Shown here: positions 1-14,000 of the stretch, piece after piece | Layout: every line of letters starts with the position of its first letter | Position numbering within the stretch: position 1 is the first letter of the stretch | NCBI GenBank assembly: GCA_947623455.1 | Contig: OX392532.1 | Coordinates: 22,666,792-22,730,791, forward strand | Length of the DNA stretch: 64,000 nt | From: Mimachlamys varia | Lineage: Eukaryota > Mollusca > Bivalvia > Pectinida > Pectinidae | Reading direction: 5' to 3' | Program-made: the position numbers and the translations under genes | Notes under the pieces: generated by a model | Seen by the model: the letters and a program-made list of their open reading frames with translations, nothing else | What the model was told of the DNA's origin: nothing | The model's database searches: none

Positions 1-3000
1 TTGTATTACTTACACGGTATTGTTAAAGTCTGATCAATAACAAACCGACTCGTGCCTCGATTCTTTGCGTGCTGTTGAGCAAAGAGACAATCTAAGAAAA
101 CATTTGGGCCATTTATATGCCACCAGATTTGAACCAATTACATCTGTTCCTACTCGAAACAGAAAGAACATATCACGGAATATGTTTCGATTGAATGGAT
201 GTTGGAATTATTGACAGGTGTTAAAGTGTAAATTTTCCATCTTTGTGTTGTTTAAGTAAGATGGAATCAAACAATCATCACTATCTATGCTGGTACTTTG
301 GTACATACATTGGTACAAGTTAAATCAATAACTAGTTGGTAGATGTGAGAGTAACATTAGAGTCTGATGTAAGCCTACATGACAGGACCTGTTACTTGAG
401 ATTTCTACTCTGAACTAAATGTGCATAACAATGAATATGGAGCTGAACCAAATTAGACGATCAACTTACTTGCCATGCGATGTGGTATTCAATTTAGTTC
501 TTATTTTAAAAACTATTCTGGCGGCCTATATACGAATTTCTCTATGAGATGTTGAAATTAATTGCGATTTAATTGCAATTTACTTTCCATGTTGGTACTT
601 TTTGCTGACGATATCTTCGTTAGCATCAAGTAGCACTGACCTACATTTGCTATCATTCTATAAAGCTGAGACAAACAGCTACTGTAAGTCGTGTTTGGGC
701 TATTGAAACTTACTTCTATACGATAGCAATCTAAAACCTTGCAAAGGGTTTTTTTTCATTACTTACATGGTATTGTTAAAGTCTGATCAATAACAAACCG
801 AATCATGCCTCGATTTGATGCTTGGTGTTGAGCAAAGAGACAATCTAGGGCAACATTTGGGTCATTTGTTTTGCATTTGATTTGACCCAGTTACATCTGT
901 TCCTACTCGAAACAGAAAGAACATATCACGGAATATGTTCCATTTAAATGGATGTTGGAATCAATGACAGGTGCTACAGTTGACCTATTTACATTATTCC
1001 ATCCTTTCTACTGTTGGAAATCAAATCAGCTACAGTAAGTCGATTGGGTTATTGAAACTTACTGCTAGCTGATAGCAATTCATAACCTTACATAGGTTAT
1101 ACAATTTTTGCACTTTTAAATTTTACATTATTTTTGGTATTTGTATTTGTATTACTTACACGGTTTTGTTAAAGTCTGATCAATAACAAACCGACTCATG
1201 CCTCGATTCTTTGCTTAGTGTTCAGCAAAGAGACAATCTAAGAAAACATTGGGCCATTTATATGCCACCAGATCTGACCCAGTTATAGTTGTTCCTACTC
1301 GAAACATAATGAACATATCACGGAATATGTTTGTTATGAATGGATGTTGGAATTATTGACAGGTATTAAAGTGTCATTTTTCCATTCATTGTGTTGTTTA
1401 AGTAAGATGGAACCTAACAAACATCACTATTCATGCTGGTACTTTGGTACATACATTGGTACAAGTTAAATAAATAACTAGTTGGTAGATGTGAGAGTAA
1501 CATTAGAGTCTGATGTAAGCCTACATGACAGAACCTGTTACTGGAGATTTCTACTCTGAACTCAATGTGCATAACAATGAATATGGAGCTGAACCAAATT
1601 AGACGATCAACTTACTTGATATGCGATGTGGTATTCAATTTAGTTCTTATTTCAAAAATTATTCTGGCGGCCTATATACGAATTTCTCTATGAGATGTTG
1701 AAATTAATTGCGATTTAATTGCAATTTACTTTCCATGTTGGTACTTTTTGCTGACGATATCTTCGTTAGCATCAAGTAGCACTGACCCACATTCGCTATC
1801 ATTCTATAAAGCTGAGACAAACAGCTACTGTAAGTCGTGTTTGGGCTATTGAAACTTACTTCTATGCGATAGCAATCTAAAACCTTGCAAAGGGTTTTTT
1901 TTCATTACTTACATGGTATTGTTAAAGTCTGATCAATAACAAACCGAATCATGCCTCGATTTGATGCTTGGTGTTGAGCAAAGAGACAATCTAGGGCAAC
2001 ATTTGGGTCATTTGTTTTGCATTTGATTTGACCCAGTTACATCTGTTCCTACTCGAAACAGAAAGAACATATCACGGAATATGTTCCATTTAAATGGATG
2101 TTGGAATCAATGACAGGTGCTACAGTTGACCTATTTACATTATTCCATCCTTTCTACTGTTGGAAATCAAATCAGCTACAGTAAGTCGATTGGGTTATTG
2201 AAACTTACTGCTAGCTGATAGCAATTCATAACCTTACATAGGTTATACAATTTTTGCACTTTTAAATTTTACATTATTTTTGGTATTTGTATTTGTATTA
2301 CTTACACGGTTTTGTTAAAGTCTGATCAATAACAAACCGACTCATGCCTCGATTCTTTGCTTAGTGTTCAGCAAAGAGACAATCTAAGAAAACATTGGGC
2401 CATTTATATGCCACCAGATCTGACCCAGTTATAGTTGTTCCTACTCGAAACATAATGAACATATCACGGAATATGTTTGTTATGAATGGATGTTGGAATT
2501 ATTGACAGGTATTAAAGTGTCATTTTTCCATTCTTTGTGTTGTTTAAGTAAGATGGAACCTAACAAACATCACTATTCATGCTGGTACTTTGGTACATAC
2601 ATTGGTACAAGTTAAATAAATAACTAGTTGGTAGATGTGAGAGTAACATTAGAGTCTGATGTAAGCCTACATGACAGAACCTGTTACTGGAGATTTCTAC
2701 TCTGAACTCAATGTGCATAACAATGAATATGGAGCTGAACCAAATTAGACGATCAACTTACTTGATATGCGATGTGGTATTCAATTTAGTTCTTATTTCA
2801 AAAATTATTCTGGCGGCCTATATACGAATTTCTCTATGAGATGTTGAAATTAATTGCGATTTAATTGCAATTTACTTTCCATGTTGGTACTTTTTGCTGA
2901 CGATATCTTCGTTAGCATCAAGTAGCACTGACCTACATTCGCTATCATTCTATAAAGCTGAGACAAACAGCTACTGTAAGTCGTGTTTGGGCTATTGAAA

Positions 3001-4355
3001 CTTACTTCTATGCGATAGCAATCTAAAACCTTGAAAAGGTTTTTTTTCATTACTTACATGGTATTGTTAAAGTCTGATCAATAACAAACCGAATCATGCC
3101 TCGATTTGATGCTTGGTGTTGAGCAAAGAGACAATCTAGGGCAACATCTGGGTCATTTGTTTTGCATCTGATTTGACCCAGTTAAATCTGTTCCTACTCG
3201 AAACAGAAAGAACATATCACGGAATATGTTCCATTTAAATGGATGTTGGAATCAATGACAGGTGCTACAGTTGACCTATTTACATTATCCCATCCTTTCT
3301 ACTGTTGGAAATCAAATCAGCTACAGTAAGTCGATTGGGTTATTGAAACTTACTGCTAGCTGATAGCATTTCATAACCTTACATAGGTTATACAATTTTT
3401 GCACTTTTAAATTTTACATTATTTTTGGTATTTGTATTTGTATTACTTACACGGTATTGTTAAAGTCTGATCAATAACAAACCGACTCATGTCTCGATTC
3501 TTTGCTTAGTGTTCAGCAAAGAGACAATCTAAGAAAACATTGGGCCATTTGTTTGCCACCAGATCTGACCCAGTTATAGTTGTTCCTACTCGAAACATAA
3601 TGAACATATCACGGAATATGTTTGTTTTGAATGGATGTTGGAATTATTGACAGGTGTTAAAGTGTCATTTTTCCATTCTTTGTGTTGTTTAAGTAAGATG
3701 GAACCTAACAATCATCACTATCCATGCTGGTACTTTGGTACATACATTGGTACAAGTTAAATCAATAACTAGTTGGTAGATGCGAGAGTAACATTATAGT
3801 CTGATGTAAGCCTACATGACAGGACCTGTTACTGGAGATTTCTACTCTGAACTCAATGTGCATAACAATGAATATGGAGCTGAACCAAATTAGACGATCA
3901 ACTTACTTGCCATGCGATGTGGTTTTCAATTTAGTTCTTTGGTACATACATTGGTACAAGTTAAATCAATAACTAGTTGGTAGATGTGAGAGTAACATTA
4001 GAGTCTGACGTAAGCCTACATGACAGAACCTGTTACTGGAGATTTCTACTCTGAACTCAATGTGCATAACAATGCGATCAACTTACTTGACATGTGATGT
4101 GGTATTAAATTTAGATCTTAATTTAAAAAATATTCTGGTGGCCTATATACGAGTTTCTCTATGTGATGTTGAAATTAATTGCGATTTAATTGCAATTTAC
4201 TTACAATTTCGGTACTTTTTGCAGACGATATCTTCGTTAGCATCAAGTAGCACTGATCTACATTCGCTATCATTAGAGCTGACACAAGTAGCTTCAGTAA
4301 GTTTTGTTTGGGTTATTGAAACTTACTTCTATCCGATAGCAACCTAAAACCTGAC
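1..4355. repeat. Satellite with a 1.146-kb composite unit, three full copies and a rearranged partial
   Basis: The phrase ttgtattacttacacgg recurs at 1, 1147, 2293 and 3438, so the period is 1145-1146 bp. Each unit contains a second, shorter relative of its own start (cattacttacatggt near 755, 1903 and 3050), so the unit is a fused 755 + 390 bp pair. The last copy lacks the short half and carries an internal duplication near 3940-4070. Copies differ by only a few bases per hundred by eye. The array probably extends left of the window. No protein-coding content was recognised. Confidence 0.9.
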
Positions 4356-4855
4356 ATAGGTTATCTAATTTTGCACTTTCACGCTCATCAATATATTTTT
4401 TTGTACTTTTTCATGGCATTCTTTAAACTTATAATTTGTAATTTTAAAAAAATTTAGAAAATTTTTAATTTGAATAAAAAAAATGCTTGTTGTTATGCAA
4501 TGTGAACTGATAGCAATTATTACATATAGATTATGACAAAAGTTTACTAAAATATGCATTTCCTGCTTATTCATGTGTTGTTTTTCCTTATAGGAATTAT
4601 TAATCAAGTGTTGGTACACTGTTTACGCGAAGCAATATAATACGTTACTCAAAGATATATTATATTATTTTTTACAATACATTAATTATTCTAACATATA
4701 TACATGTAACTTAATTCTAAATAAAATCAATCCATGGTAAGCACTTTTACATTTTTGCTATTTTTTTTGTACACTCAAATGTAAAATCTGCGGTGGCTTT
4801 CAATGAAACAATTTTAAGCAGATTGTTACACGAGTGAATTTTTTTTTTAAATTAG
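4356..4855. other. 3' flank of the F-BAR/SH3 gene
   Basis: AT-rich sequence between the stop codon and the satellite. A minus-strand ATTAAA at 4469-4464, about 390 bp after the stop, could be the polyadenylation signal; no canonical AATAAA on that strand was seen closer. No other gene was recognised. Confidence 0.3.
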
Positions 4856-5037
4856 TTAACGCTTCTTGAAGAATCCACCGACTTCCCTACTGAGGGGTCT
4901 GGTCCCGCCTTCTACGAGCTGAACTGCAAGACTGACAGGGAAGTATCCATATTCACGTTTCTTCAATCGGCTTGATCGAATATAGCCATAAGCCATTCCT
5001 TCGGCATTTTCACGATGGATCATTTTCACTGTTTGAC
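4856..5037 (-). CDS. F-BAR/SH3 gene exon 13 (end of SH3, stop)
   Basis: Residues 702-761 and TAA at 4858-4856. GQTVKMIHRENAEGMAYGYI, then KKREYGYFPVSLAVQL, complete the SH3 domain, followed by a basic tail ending FFKKR. The usual paired tryptophan after the n-Src loop is replaced by Met-Ala. The YFP before the 3-10 helix is kept. The acceptor is TTTTAG. Confidence 0.85.
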
Positions 5038-8000
5038 CTAAAACCATATAAAGTTATAGGAAATCATCTAAACCATAATAAAATAGGGAATACATTCCGT
5101 GTCTTCAGTAATTCCTCGATATCGATATCTTTCACGAGTGTGAAGCATTAGTATCTTTTCAGAAAACTCATAAAATTTGTCGTCACATAAATCAGAAAGA
5201 GAAGTAATGTGTTGCAATATTGGACAATGAACTTTTATATTAAGATTAACTGATATATATCCTTGTTAATTCTTAGCTTATATACCAAGAAAAATCTTAG
5301 TAAATTGAAAAACCGACGAGTTTAGCCTCGATATCTGCTAGGTCGGCTTGTACAGATTGAATCTTCTTTTGTTAAGTTTCTGCACAAGATATTTGTTATT
5401 ACCTGATACGAAGCTGATTTCGTCCTCCGTTTTTGCCTGATAGGAATCAATTGTGCACAATTTGATGACCTTTGCACGGTGTTTGGCTTTACGTGCTTTG
5501 CGGTTTCCTGAAAACACATTGCAACGTCATTATATTTTGTTGGGATACACACGTATACCAGCATTAAGAAATGAAGAATCAATCTTAAAGGATTCATTAG
5601 TTTCACATGTTTAACACAAGCACAAGGTGATCCTGCGAAATGAAATTGTAAGCCTTTTTCTAGAAGCAAATTTGTGTTTATCACTTGAGATGCTCAAAAA
5701 CCATAATAAGAATTTGAAAACTGAACACCCACCATTCTCGCTAGAGTCTGATGCACTTCTTGCTGCGGTCTTCGATTTCTGCACTGGTTGACGTGTTCCT
5801 GGGGTAGAGGGTGGAGCCCGAACCCCTTGGGATTCCATTACAAATGGTTCAACGACTGTGGAAAACTCATCCACATCTTCACATCCAAAATCAAAAGGAA
5901 CTGGGCCAGTGTCCACTATCTCTGGACTTTTTGGTTTCCTGACCTTTTTCGATTTCCTGAATTTGGATTTGGTTTTGTTCAGGAATTGGGACAGCAGGTT
6001 ATGATCTGAAGAGTTGCCATCTAGTGGATCAACATCAGGGTCCATCCAGTTGTTGATCATTGGCTTGAATGGAGCCTGAAACAGAGAGATCCTTACTATC
6101 TATACCATAGCTGGAAAGGGGGCTTAAAAATGTTTCTACAAGAACTAGATACATGGTCGGATTTTACTACATCTAAATCCATGGCTGAAAGGGGGCTTAA
6201 CCAAAAAGATTTTTACAAGAACTATATCCATGGCTGGATTTTTTTAGAACTACAGTATATGGCTAGAAAGTGGGCTAATACAGAAAGAGTTTTGATAAAA
6301 GAACCAACTCATTACATACCAATATCAGAAACAAATGGTTGGATGAGATTCCACAGACATAACTATAAGAGATGAAGATTCCACAGACAAATAGAATCCA
6401 AAACAGAAAGATTCCATCAAGATTTTAATAGAATGACAACCAGATTCTGCGCTTTTTAATGCTGGACATACCAGTTTCAGTTTGTTAGTATGAGATAGAT
6501 CCTGGAGAAGAAAGTGGAAATGTGTTGGCAGGAGGGATAGAAGGAGGGAAGGAAAGAAGGCTGGACACAGTGCAAAACTATACCTACCTATTCCTGGTGG
6601 GAATCTAATAAATGTACACTATTTGAAAGAGAATTGTTGAAAACCGAAACCACTTTTTATACAGACAGAAACTGTTGCACGATAATACATCCAATTATTT
6701 GACAGTTTGTTTTTTCATCCATCCTGACTGAACAAGTGGCTGTGTGTTCCTGTATTACAATCATGTTAAAATATTCTCAACAAATGGACTTTGCTAATTT
6801 TTTGATGCATTATTTCAGCACTCGGTCAAAGTATCTAATGCCTGAATATCTTTACCCTGAGCCTTTTGGTTATTGACAAAATGTAGTTAAGAGTATAAAG
6901 CTGAAGCTGGATGGACAGTCTTATGTATGACACGCCACAGCATTAGTTCACCTGGCCCTTCAAGCCAGGTGACCTAAAAAGAAGTAATTTTAAGATTATT
7001 CTTGTGTTCTGTAAGAATGATTTAATAGTATTTTACTGTAGCCTACCTCTGGCCTAATGGCAGTATCCTCAGGCAAAACAAGAGTTTCCAGATCCAGTGG
7101 GTCCCCTGGTGTATAGTAAGGGTGATCTGTGCCAGTAAATCTCTGCATTTGTAAATGCGCTGCTACATTTTCGGAGCTCGGAGACTTTGTGCCCTTTGTG
7201 TTGGCATCCTCCACAGGTGATTTTTGTGACCCGTCCCTCATCGACTCGTTCTCAGACGAGTTAACACTTCGCCTTTTGGCCTGGTCTTTGTTTCTGACTG
7301 GCAGTGTTAAATTTTCAAGGGGGGTTTGCGTGGCTCGCCAACCATCTGTTGAAGACTTTGGAGGTGGGTTAAGGCTTTTAGGATTTGGTCCCATAAGTCT
7401 ACGGCTGGTCTTGTTGTGGGTTATTGCTGGTGTATCAACATTCTCATCAGAAGAAGTGGTTTCACCTTTGACCCTTGATCCTGGATTACGACCGACCTTT
7501 GTTGTAACCTCTTGCACTCCGCCATTTGACTCTTTTGTTTCGGCTTCCTTCTGACGAAACAATTGTTTATCTTTCCTAGAAATACAAAGCACACACAAAC
7601 ATATAAATTTGTCAATAATCCCACGGAAGTGGATGTGTCGCCTGCGCAGCAAGCTGGGAGATGAGTTTTGAGGAACAAGCTATGGGTATTCATTAAATCA
7701 TTTAGATGTTTAATTTGAGTGATTTGCCTTATGGATTCCAATGTAATGAATATTCTTGCAGATCATGATGTTAAAGACTTCCAATGTATAAACTTCCCTG
7801 ATTTTTTACCTATTAAGTAAAAGTTACGTGATTATTCAATACTGTTCATACCAGTAAGAACTATATAAAGTTTTGGGTTGATTTGTCCAAAGGAAACTGG
7901 AGACAGATATTAACGTTTGACCTTCAAACTTGAAAGGAATATCAAGCAAGAACTTTTGGTAAGGAACTATATGAAGTTTGAGTTTGGTTAACCCAAGGGA

Positions 8001-11000
8001 ACTCGAGTTATGCCATGGAAACTGTTTTTTCTATTTATCATAACATTGACCTTGACATTGGACCTTTGAAACTGAAAAGCAAACCCAACCAAGAACTTTT
8101 TGTAATGAAGCGCTGTACGAAGTTTGAGTATGATTTGTGCATTTACCAAGGGAACTCAAGTTATCACACGGAAACCGTTGTGCGGACGACGCCGACAGAC
8201 GACTTAAAAAGGACTCAAACCCGAAATTAGTGTTTTCTGTTTGTCTAACATGTAAAAGAAGAAATCAAATAATTTCTTTAATATACACAGATCACAGCAC
8301 TACAGATGGAAAGTAGCATGACTGACCAGTCCAAGTAGTATAGCTGAATTACTTTATGTAGAATTTTGTGAGAATACATGTTGCATATAAAGTTTAGAAA
8401 AGCACAGACAAAGTTAAAACACGATATATATAGTTCCCTTTTTAAGATTATGTATTTAGACTAACAGTGTTTGTCAGAAGTCGAGCATTGTAAGTACCAT
8501 ATCTTTTCTTAAGTCGTTACAGAACAAGACTTTTGGCAAAATGAATAAAACATTTGAAAACTTTTGGCAACTCAATCTCAAATTTTCAGTCCAGTGTTGA
8601 CTTTGCCGTATTAAAATACTTCAGATCTTTCAGAATTTCTTCATCTTTAACACCTGTATACAACTGACCTTGACCGCTCTGGCTGCTGACTTCCATGTTT
8701 TGTGTCTTGATCTGACTGATCCGAGACTTTAGTGGGCTGGAAATCATCACCACTCTCAGCGGTGTTACCATTGTCTTCATATGACTGGCCAGATCTTTCT
8801 TCACGACTCGAGTCTGAATGAAAAAAAAGGCAAACTGAAGTATTGCAGAGCAATGCATGACACATTTTCTAGTAACAGTTTGCAAAATGATGAGAAATAG
8901 TGAAAAAGATAACTACAAAATTAACCACAAAGACACCCTCATCCTTCTTTTCAAGGGCACCTATATCCACATATCTATAAAGACACCCTCATCCTTCTCT
9001 TCAAGGGCACCCATATCCATGCACATCCACATATCTACAAAGACACCCTCATCCTTCTCTTCAAGGGCACCCATATCCACATATCTACAAAGACACTTAC
9101 ATGCTCCCACATCTTTAACAACAAAGACACATCCCGTCCCTAGAGGACACCGAAACACATCTTAAATTTCAAAAACACACACACGCAGAACTTTATTAGT
9201 TTCCTCATCCTAAATGACATGCTTCCTACTCATACCCTGTAAATCAAGGACAATCATACTGTAAACCGGAAGGACACCAATAATCTGACACACATTCTAC
9301 TGCTGCCACTTATACTGTACCTGTCTTGTCAGACTCGGACACCACCTGGACATTGGCTGGAATCACTACTCCTGGTACATTGTTGGTAACAATGCCTAAT
9401 CCATGATGTGACCAGTCATCCTGAAAACAAGAATCAGTTGTCTTCCTTAGTAGAATATCAGTTATCTCCCTTAGTTAAATCAGTTGTCTCCCTTAGTAAA
9501 ATCAGTTGTCTCCCTTAGTATTATCAGTTATCTCCCTTTGTAAAATCAGTTGTCTCCCTTAGTAAAATCAATTGTCTCCCTTAGTTACATCAGTTGTCTC
9601 CGTTAGTAAAAACAGTTGCCTCCCTTAGTAAAAGCAGTTGCCTCCCTTTGTAAAATCAGTTGTTTTCCCTTAGTACATTAACATCAGCTCTCTTCCTTCA
9701 TAGAATATCAGTAGGTCATGGGTACAGTTTCGTAATGAAACATTTACTTTCCATTATTGCAATTCACAAAAATCCTCTTCTTACATAAATTATAAAAAAA
9801 AATTCATTAAAGATCATTTTACTTATACCAACTGTATACTTATTATGTTTAAGTGTATCTGTTTGATTTATGGGTTATCTTAGGTAATTGACAATCAACT
9901 TTTAAAAGCCTCCACGAAATTTATAATTAACAAAAAATTAAAAACCAAACTTTCCAGACAATTTCAATATACATTGTATATGCAATTCAATTTACTACAA
10001 GACATAAATAAGTATGATACTTTTTTGTCTTGCTCAATTCCAAGTTTTACTTTTGCGATATATACTATATGGATATTTTGTATTGCTGAATGTAATATGT
10101 AAAATAACTAAACAAAGTGTATGTTTACATTAAAAGATTTGTATTTTACCTGAACAAAATCAATGCAAGACAAATAAATCAGAAAATCGTTTCAATATCC
10201 TAACACAATTAGAATATCATAAAAAATAGACCCTGATGTTCAAAATATGATCAGCTTACCTGGTAATCACATTTTAACACTATTTTCCAACCGTCAATAA
10301 TTCTGCAATCCCATAATTGAGCATATACATTGGCTGTACTCGAATTTTGATATTTTGAAAGTTGTAACTAATTCAATGGTTTGGTTATAAAGTTACAGGA
10401 TAATTGAAAATTGAACTAATCACTGAATAAATGCTAATCACTTTTTGAACAACTTGGCCATGATGTTCAATCGATTTGATAATGACTATGAATAAAAATT
10501 GCTGAAATTCAAAATACAATGCATATCACAGAGACTTTTTTATTAAAGTATTTATATTAATGATAAAATTGAGCTGATAGTAGATACACCACTGTTAAAC
10601 ATACCGTGAACAACTCAAAGTTGTAGTATCTGGTTTTTTCCTTAGACCACTGCTGGAACATGTTCATGTTGACACCCACCATTCCTGATGCCATACTTCG
10701 CATCTGGTGCAGAACAAGCTCTCTCCTAGGACTGGACAGACAGGTAATCTCATTTATAATCTTACGTTTTGTATTCAAAAATCTTATAATATTTCAATGT
10801 TTGCAAAATGTTATAAACATTTTTCAAAATACATAGACTTGTGGCAGGATATCTTATCATTGATGAAATTGCCTTGTTTAGTTTGGGTTTTACATCATCT
10901 TCAAAATATAGATTCTACTGATACAATGTCTGTTTAGAATAATCTGATAAAGATTGTGAGTGGAGTAAAAATGATACACTTTTCATCATGAACCCATTGT

Positions 11001-14000
11001 ACTTCTCCGTTTATATCATTGTTAATTTATTTCAGATGTAGATGGAGCAATGTAATCATAGAAACATTAAATTATATAATTTCATGATGGTCAATTAGAA
11101 TGGGGAAACAATTATTTTTTATAAATAACTTTGCAACATATTTTTAAAAGCACTTACCAAAATATGCAAGTTATATTATTAACTAGGACATTTATAAAAA
11201 GTTTTGAGGAATGATGATCAAAATTATTACGTAGCCTGCATCCGTTATTTACTTACAGTATTACTTACAAATAATTACTGTTATAAGTATACTTTACTTC
11301 ATTTGTTGATTTTGTTTATTTTGTTTGCTCTCCATGTAAACTAGGATTTCAATTACATACATTGCTATTTTTCAACTTAAGTCTGAACATGATGAACATA
11401 TTTCTTTTGTTTTTAACAATAACTGTAACATTATTCAGTTTTTTACTAGTATAATGCTACCTCTTAACAGTATTACCTGCATTCATGCCACCTTTTTTTC
11501 GCTTCGTTTGGTGACAGTTATTATGTCATTTTTTCCCCAATTTCACTATCAATGTTTTGATAACAAAAAGAAATGAAGTTGAAGCTTCGAAGGAATTGGC
11601 CCATGTGATTCCATTATACATACTTTCCTCTAACTATATTTCCTTTTTTTCCCCAAAGATGATAAACATTTTTCGACATTCTGTTAAATAACCATCTACC
11701 TGTAATTGTTATAAGCTGGCCTTAGTATCTAATACCTGAGAGGTTCTGATGACTCGATCAACGAGATGTATCTGCAGTACGCCTCGGTCATAACTTTCAG
11801 ACGCCTGGTCTCCAACACAGTGCTCTGATCTCGGATGACACTCATGGTCTGAAAAGTTAAAACGATTTACATTTAAATCTATTGTCTTTATAATAAACAA
11901 CTCATATAATATTAAGTATTTTTTATAATTTTCCTGTACATGATGATGATATATTGTATTTGAATTACCTAAACTTGATGCATATAATTGTGTAACGAAT
12001 ATCAAAAATTGATTGAAATAAATTGACAGTATGATAATTGCTTCAACTACTGATCAACAGCATCAAAGGATTATCTTAAATAATTTACGGAAAACGCACA
12101 GAAGCGTTTGGCTATGATTAATGATTTAACTTTTTGACAAAAATACAGGCATCATAACATATTTCATACCGTGTAAATATGGTCAATGGTCATTGATATG
12201 GGGTTTATTCATGTTATAAATGACACAACTTTTTAGACATTATATTGCAGTATCATGCAATACAATGTTTTCCTTAAAAAATCCGACATTTATATTACCA
12301 TAAAGACCATATCAAGACCCTACTTTAATGCTTGTTTATCTTTAAGGTTCAATGACAACCCTCTCACATCAAAATCAAAACCATGTTCTATACCTTCAAG
12401 AAATTAGTTCGACCATCTATTTCCTCCGAGATCAAGTTTTTGTATATGTTGAAAGACCTTTCAATACAAGATCTCAATCTATCTTCCTCCGACTCAAACT
12501 GTTGCCTCCTTTTTTTGGCTGCAGTGGACTCCCTCTTGTCCCCCTGCTGTAGGGAGCCGCCATACTTCCCTTGACAGGTCAAGTTCAGGTCGAGATCTTC
12601 AATTTTTTTCTGGATGTTCTTGTAAGTAAAAGTAATTGAACAAACAATTAGAAGTGGCATTTGATAATTTTTCCTAGAAACATGTAGAAACAGAAACAGC
12701 ATAAATGGTGCAAAAAGTATCAACACCACTACACTGGGCTATTATATGTCTGTATTATGTCAACTGTTCTATATACCTTGTTCAAATTATTTCAAAATGT
12801 TGATACATATGCAAATAATAATTTACGGTCAAATTACTATAAAACACGAATTAGATACATAGTTTTGCAATTGATATCATAACTTACCTTTAAGATTAGA
12901 AAGTTATTTCAATCACATCAAAACTATGAAATATGAATTATCAAACAACACTTTCTTTTAAGTTGATATTTTTAACTACAGCAAAAACTAGTGCACACAA
13001 TCAGTGAACAAAATGGCCCTGTTGATAAATAATGTAAATATCGACAAAACCAAATATTGCTACACATTATAGCCAATACAAACTGCCATATTAGTTAAAA
13101 AAAACCAAAGAAACGGCGATAAATGGGCACTATTTGTCAACAAAACCACTTATATGTATGACACATCTAGTAACATGTCATAAAGAGTCTATTTCTGATA
13201 CATATGTACATGCTAAATCTGTAAATGAAATCACAAATAACATCTAAGAGAATGTAAAGACTATCTGGACAAAGTTCACAAAAATTAAAACAAAATCATC
13301 AGTGCATATGCTTGTGTTTGAGGGCTTACGGAAACACCATGCAAACTTGTGGAATATAAAACAAGAGGCGTCATGGTAATCTGTCTTCAAAGAAAAGTCA
13401 GCGTTATAATTTTTGTTGGTTATTTCGAAGTTGTTTAAAGATATTTTATTTGACTCCTGCGACAGTCAATGAAAAGACTGTCATCCAGCAAATATCACTT
13501 GAGAAGAATCCTTTAAAATATTGTTATCACATTTGACCCCTGTGACCTTGAAAGTTGGTTTAGGTCATTCATTTTAACAAATTTGGTAGCGTTTATACAG
13601 GTATATGCTAGTCAGATCAAATATCAGTAACCAAGCCTTTTAGTTATTGAAAATAAGTTTCTTGAAGATTTTAAGACATTTGACCCCTTTGACCTTGAAA
13701 GTATGTCAAGGTAATTCATTTAAATAAAATTGGTAGAACTTTATTCCAGCATGCTACATACCAAATATCAGTACCCTTGGCCTTTTTGTTATTGAGAAGT
13801 TTCTTTAACATATTTGACCCCTGTGACCTGGAACGTTGGTCAGGTCATTCATTTGAAAAATCTTGGTTATATCAGTTCCCCGGGCCTTTCGGTTATTAAA
13901 AGGGATTTTTTGACACATTTGATCCAGGTGACCTTGAACATTAGCCAAATATCGGTACCATGGGCTTTTTGGTTGTTCCTTGAGCTTTTGTTACACAGTT

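Larger units (their letters stand above)
9681..13439. other. Introns around exons 7, 6 and 5, no further genes seen
   Basis: AT-rich intronic sequence around three small exons. Apart from those exons I saw no coding pattern, RNA gene or clear repeat array. The open frames here are short and lack splice or family support. Confidence 0.5.

Noticed and set aside
5788..6009. Plus-strand open frame of 73 codons
   Set aside because: Shadow of exon 11 on the opposite strand.
6130..6375. Plus-strand open frame of 81 codons
   Set aside because: Lies in an intron of the minus-strand gene and covers a three-copy degenerate repeat; no start context or homology.
7129..7554. Plus-strand open frame of 141 codons
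   Set aside because: Shadow of exon 10 of the minus-strand gene, whose phase and splice sites are consistent.
11709..12005. Minus-strand open frame of 98 codons (MIFVTQLYAS...)
   Set aside because: Overlaps exon 6 but in a phase that cannot join exons 5 and 7. The spliced phase gives a helix-rich segment instead.
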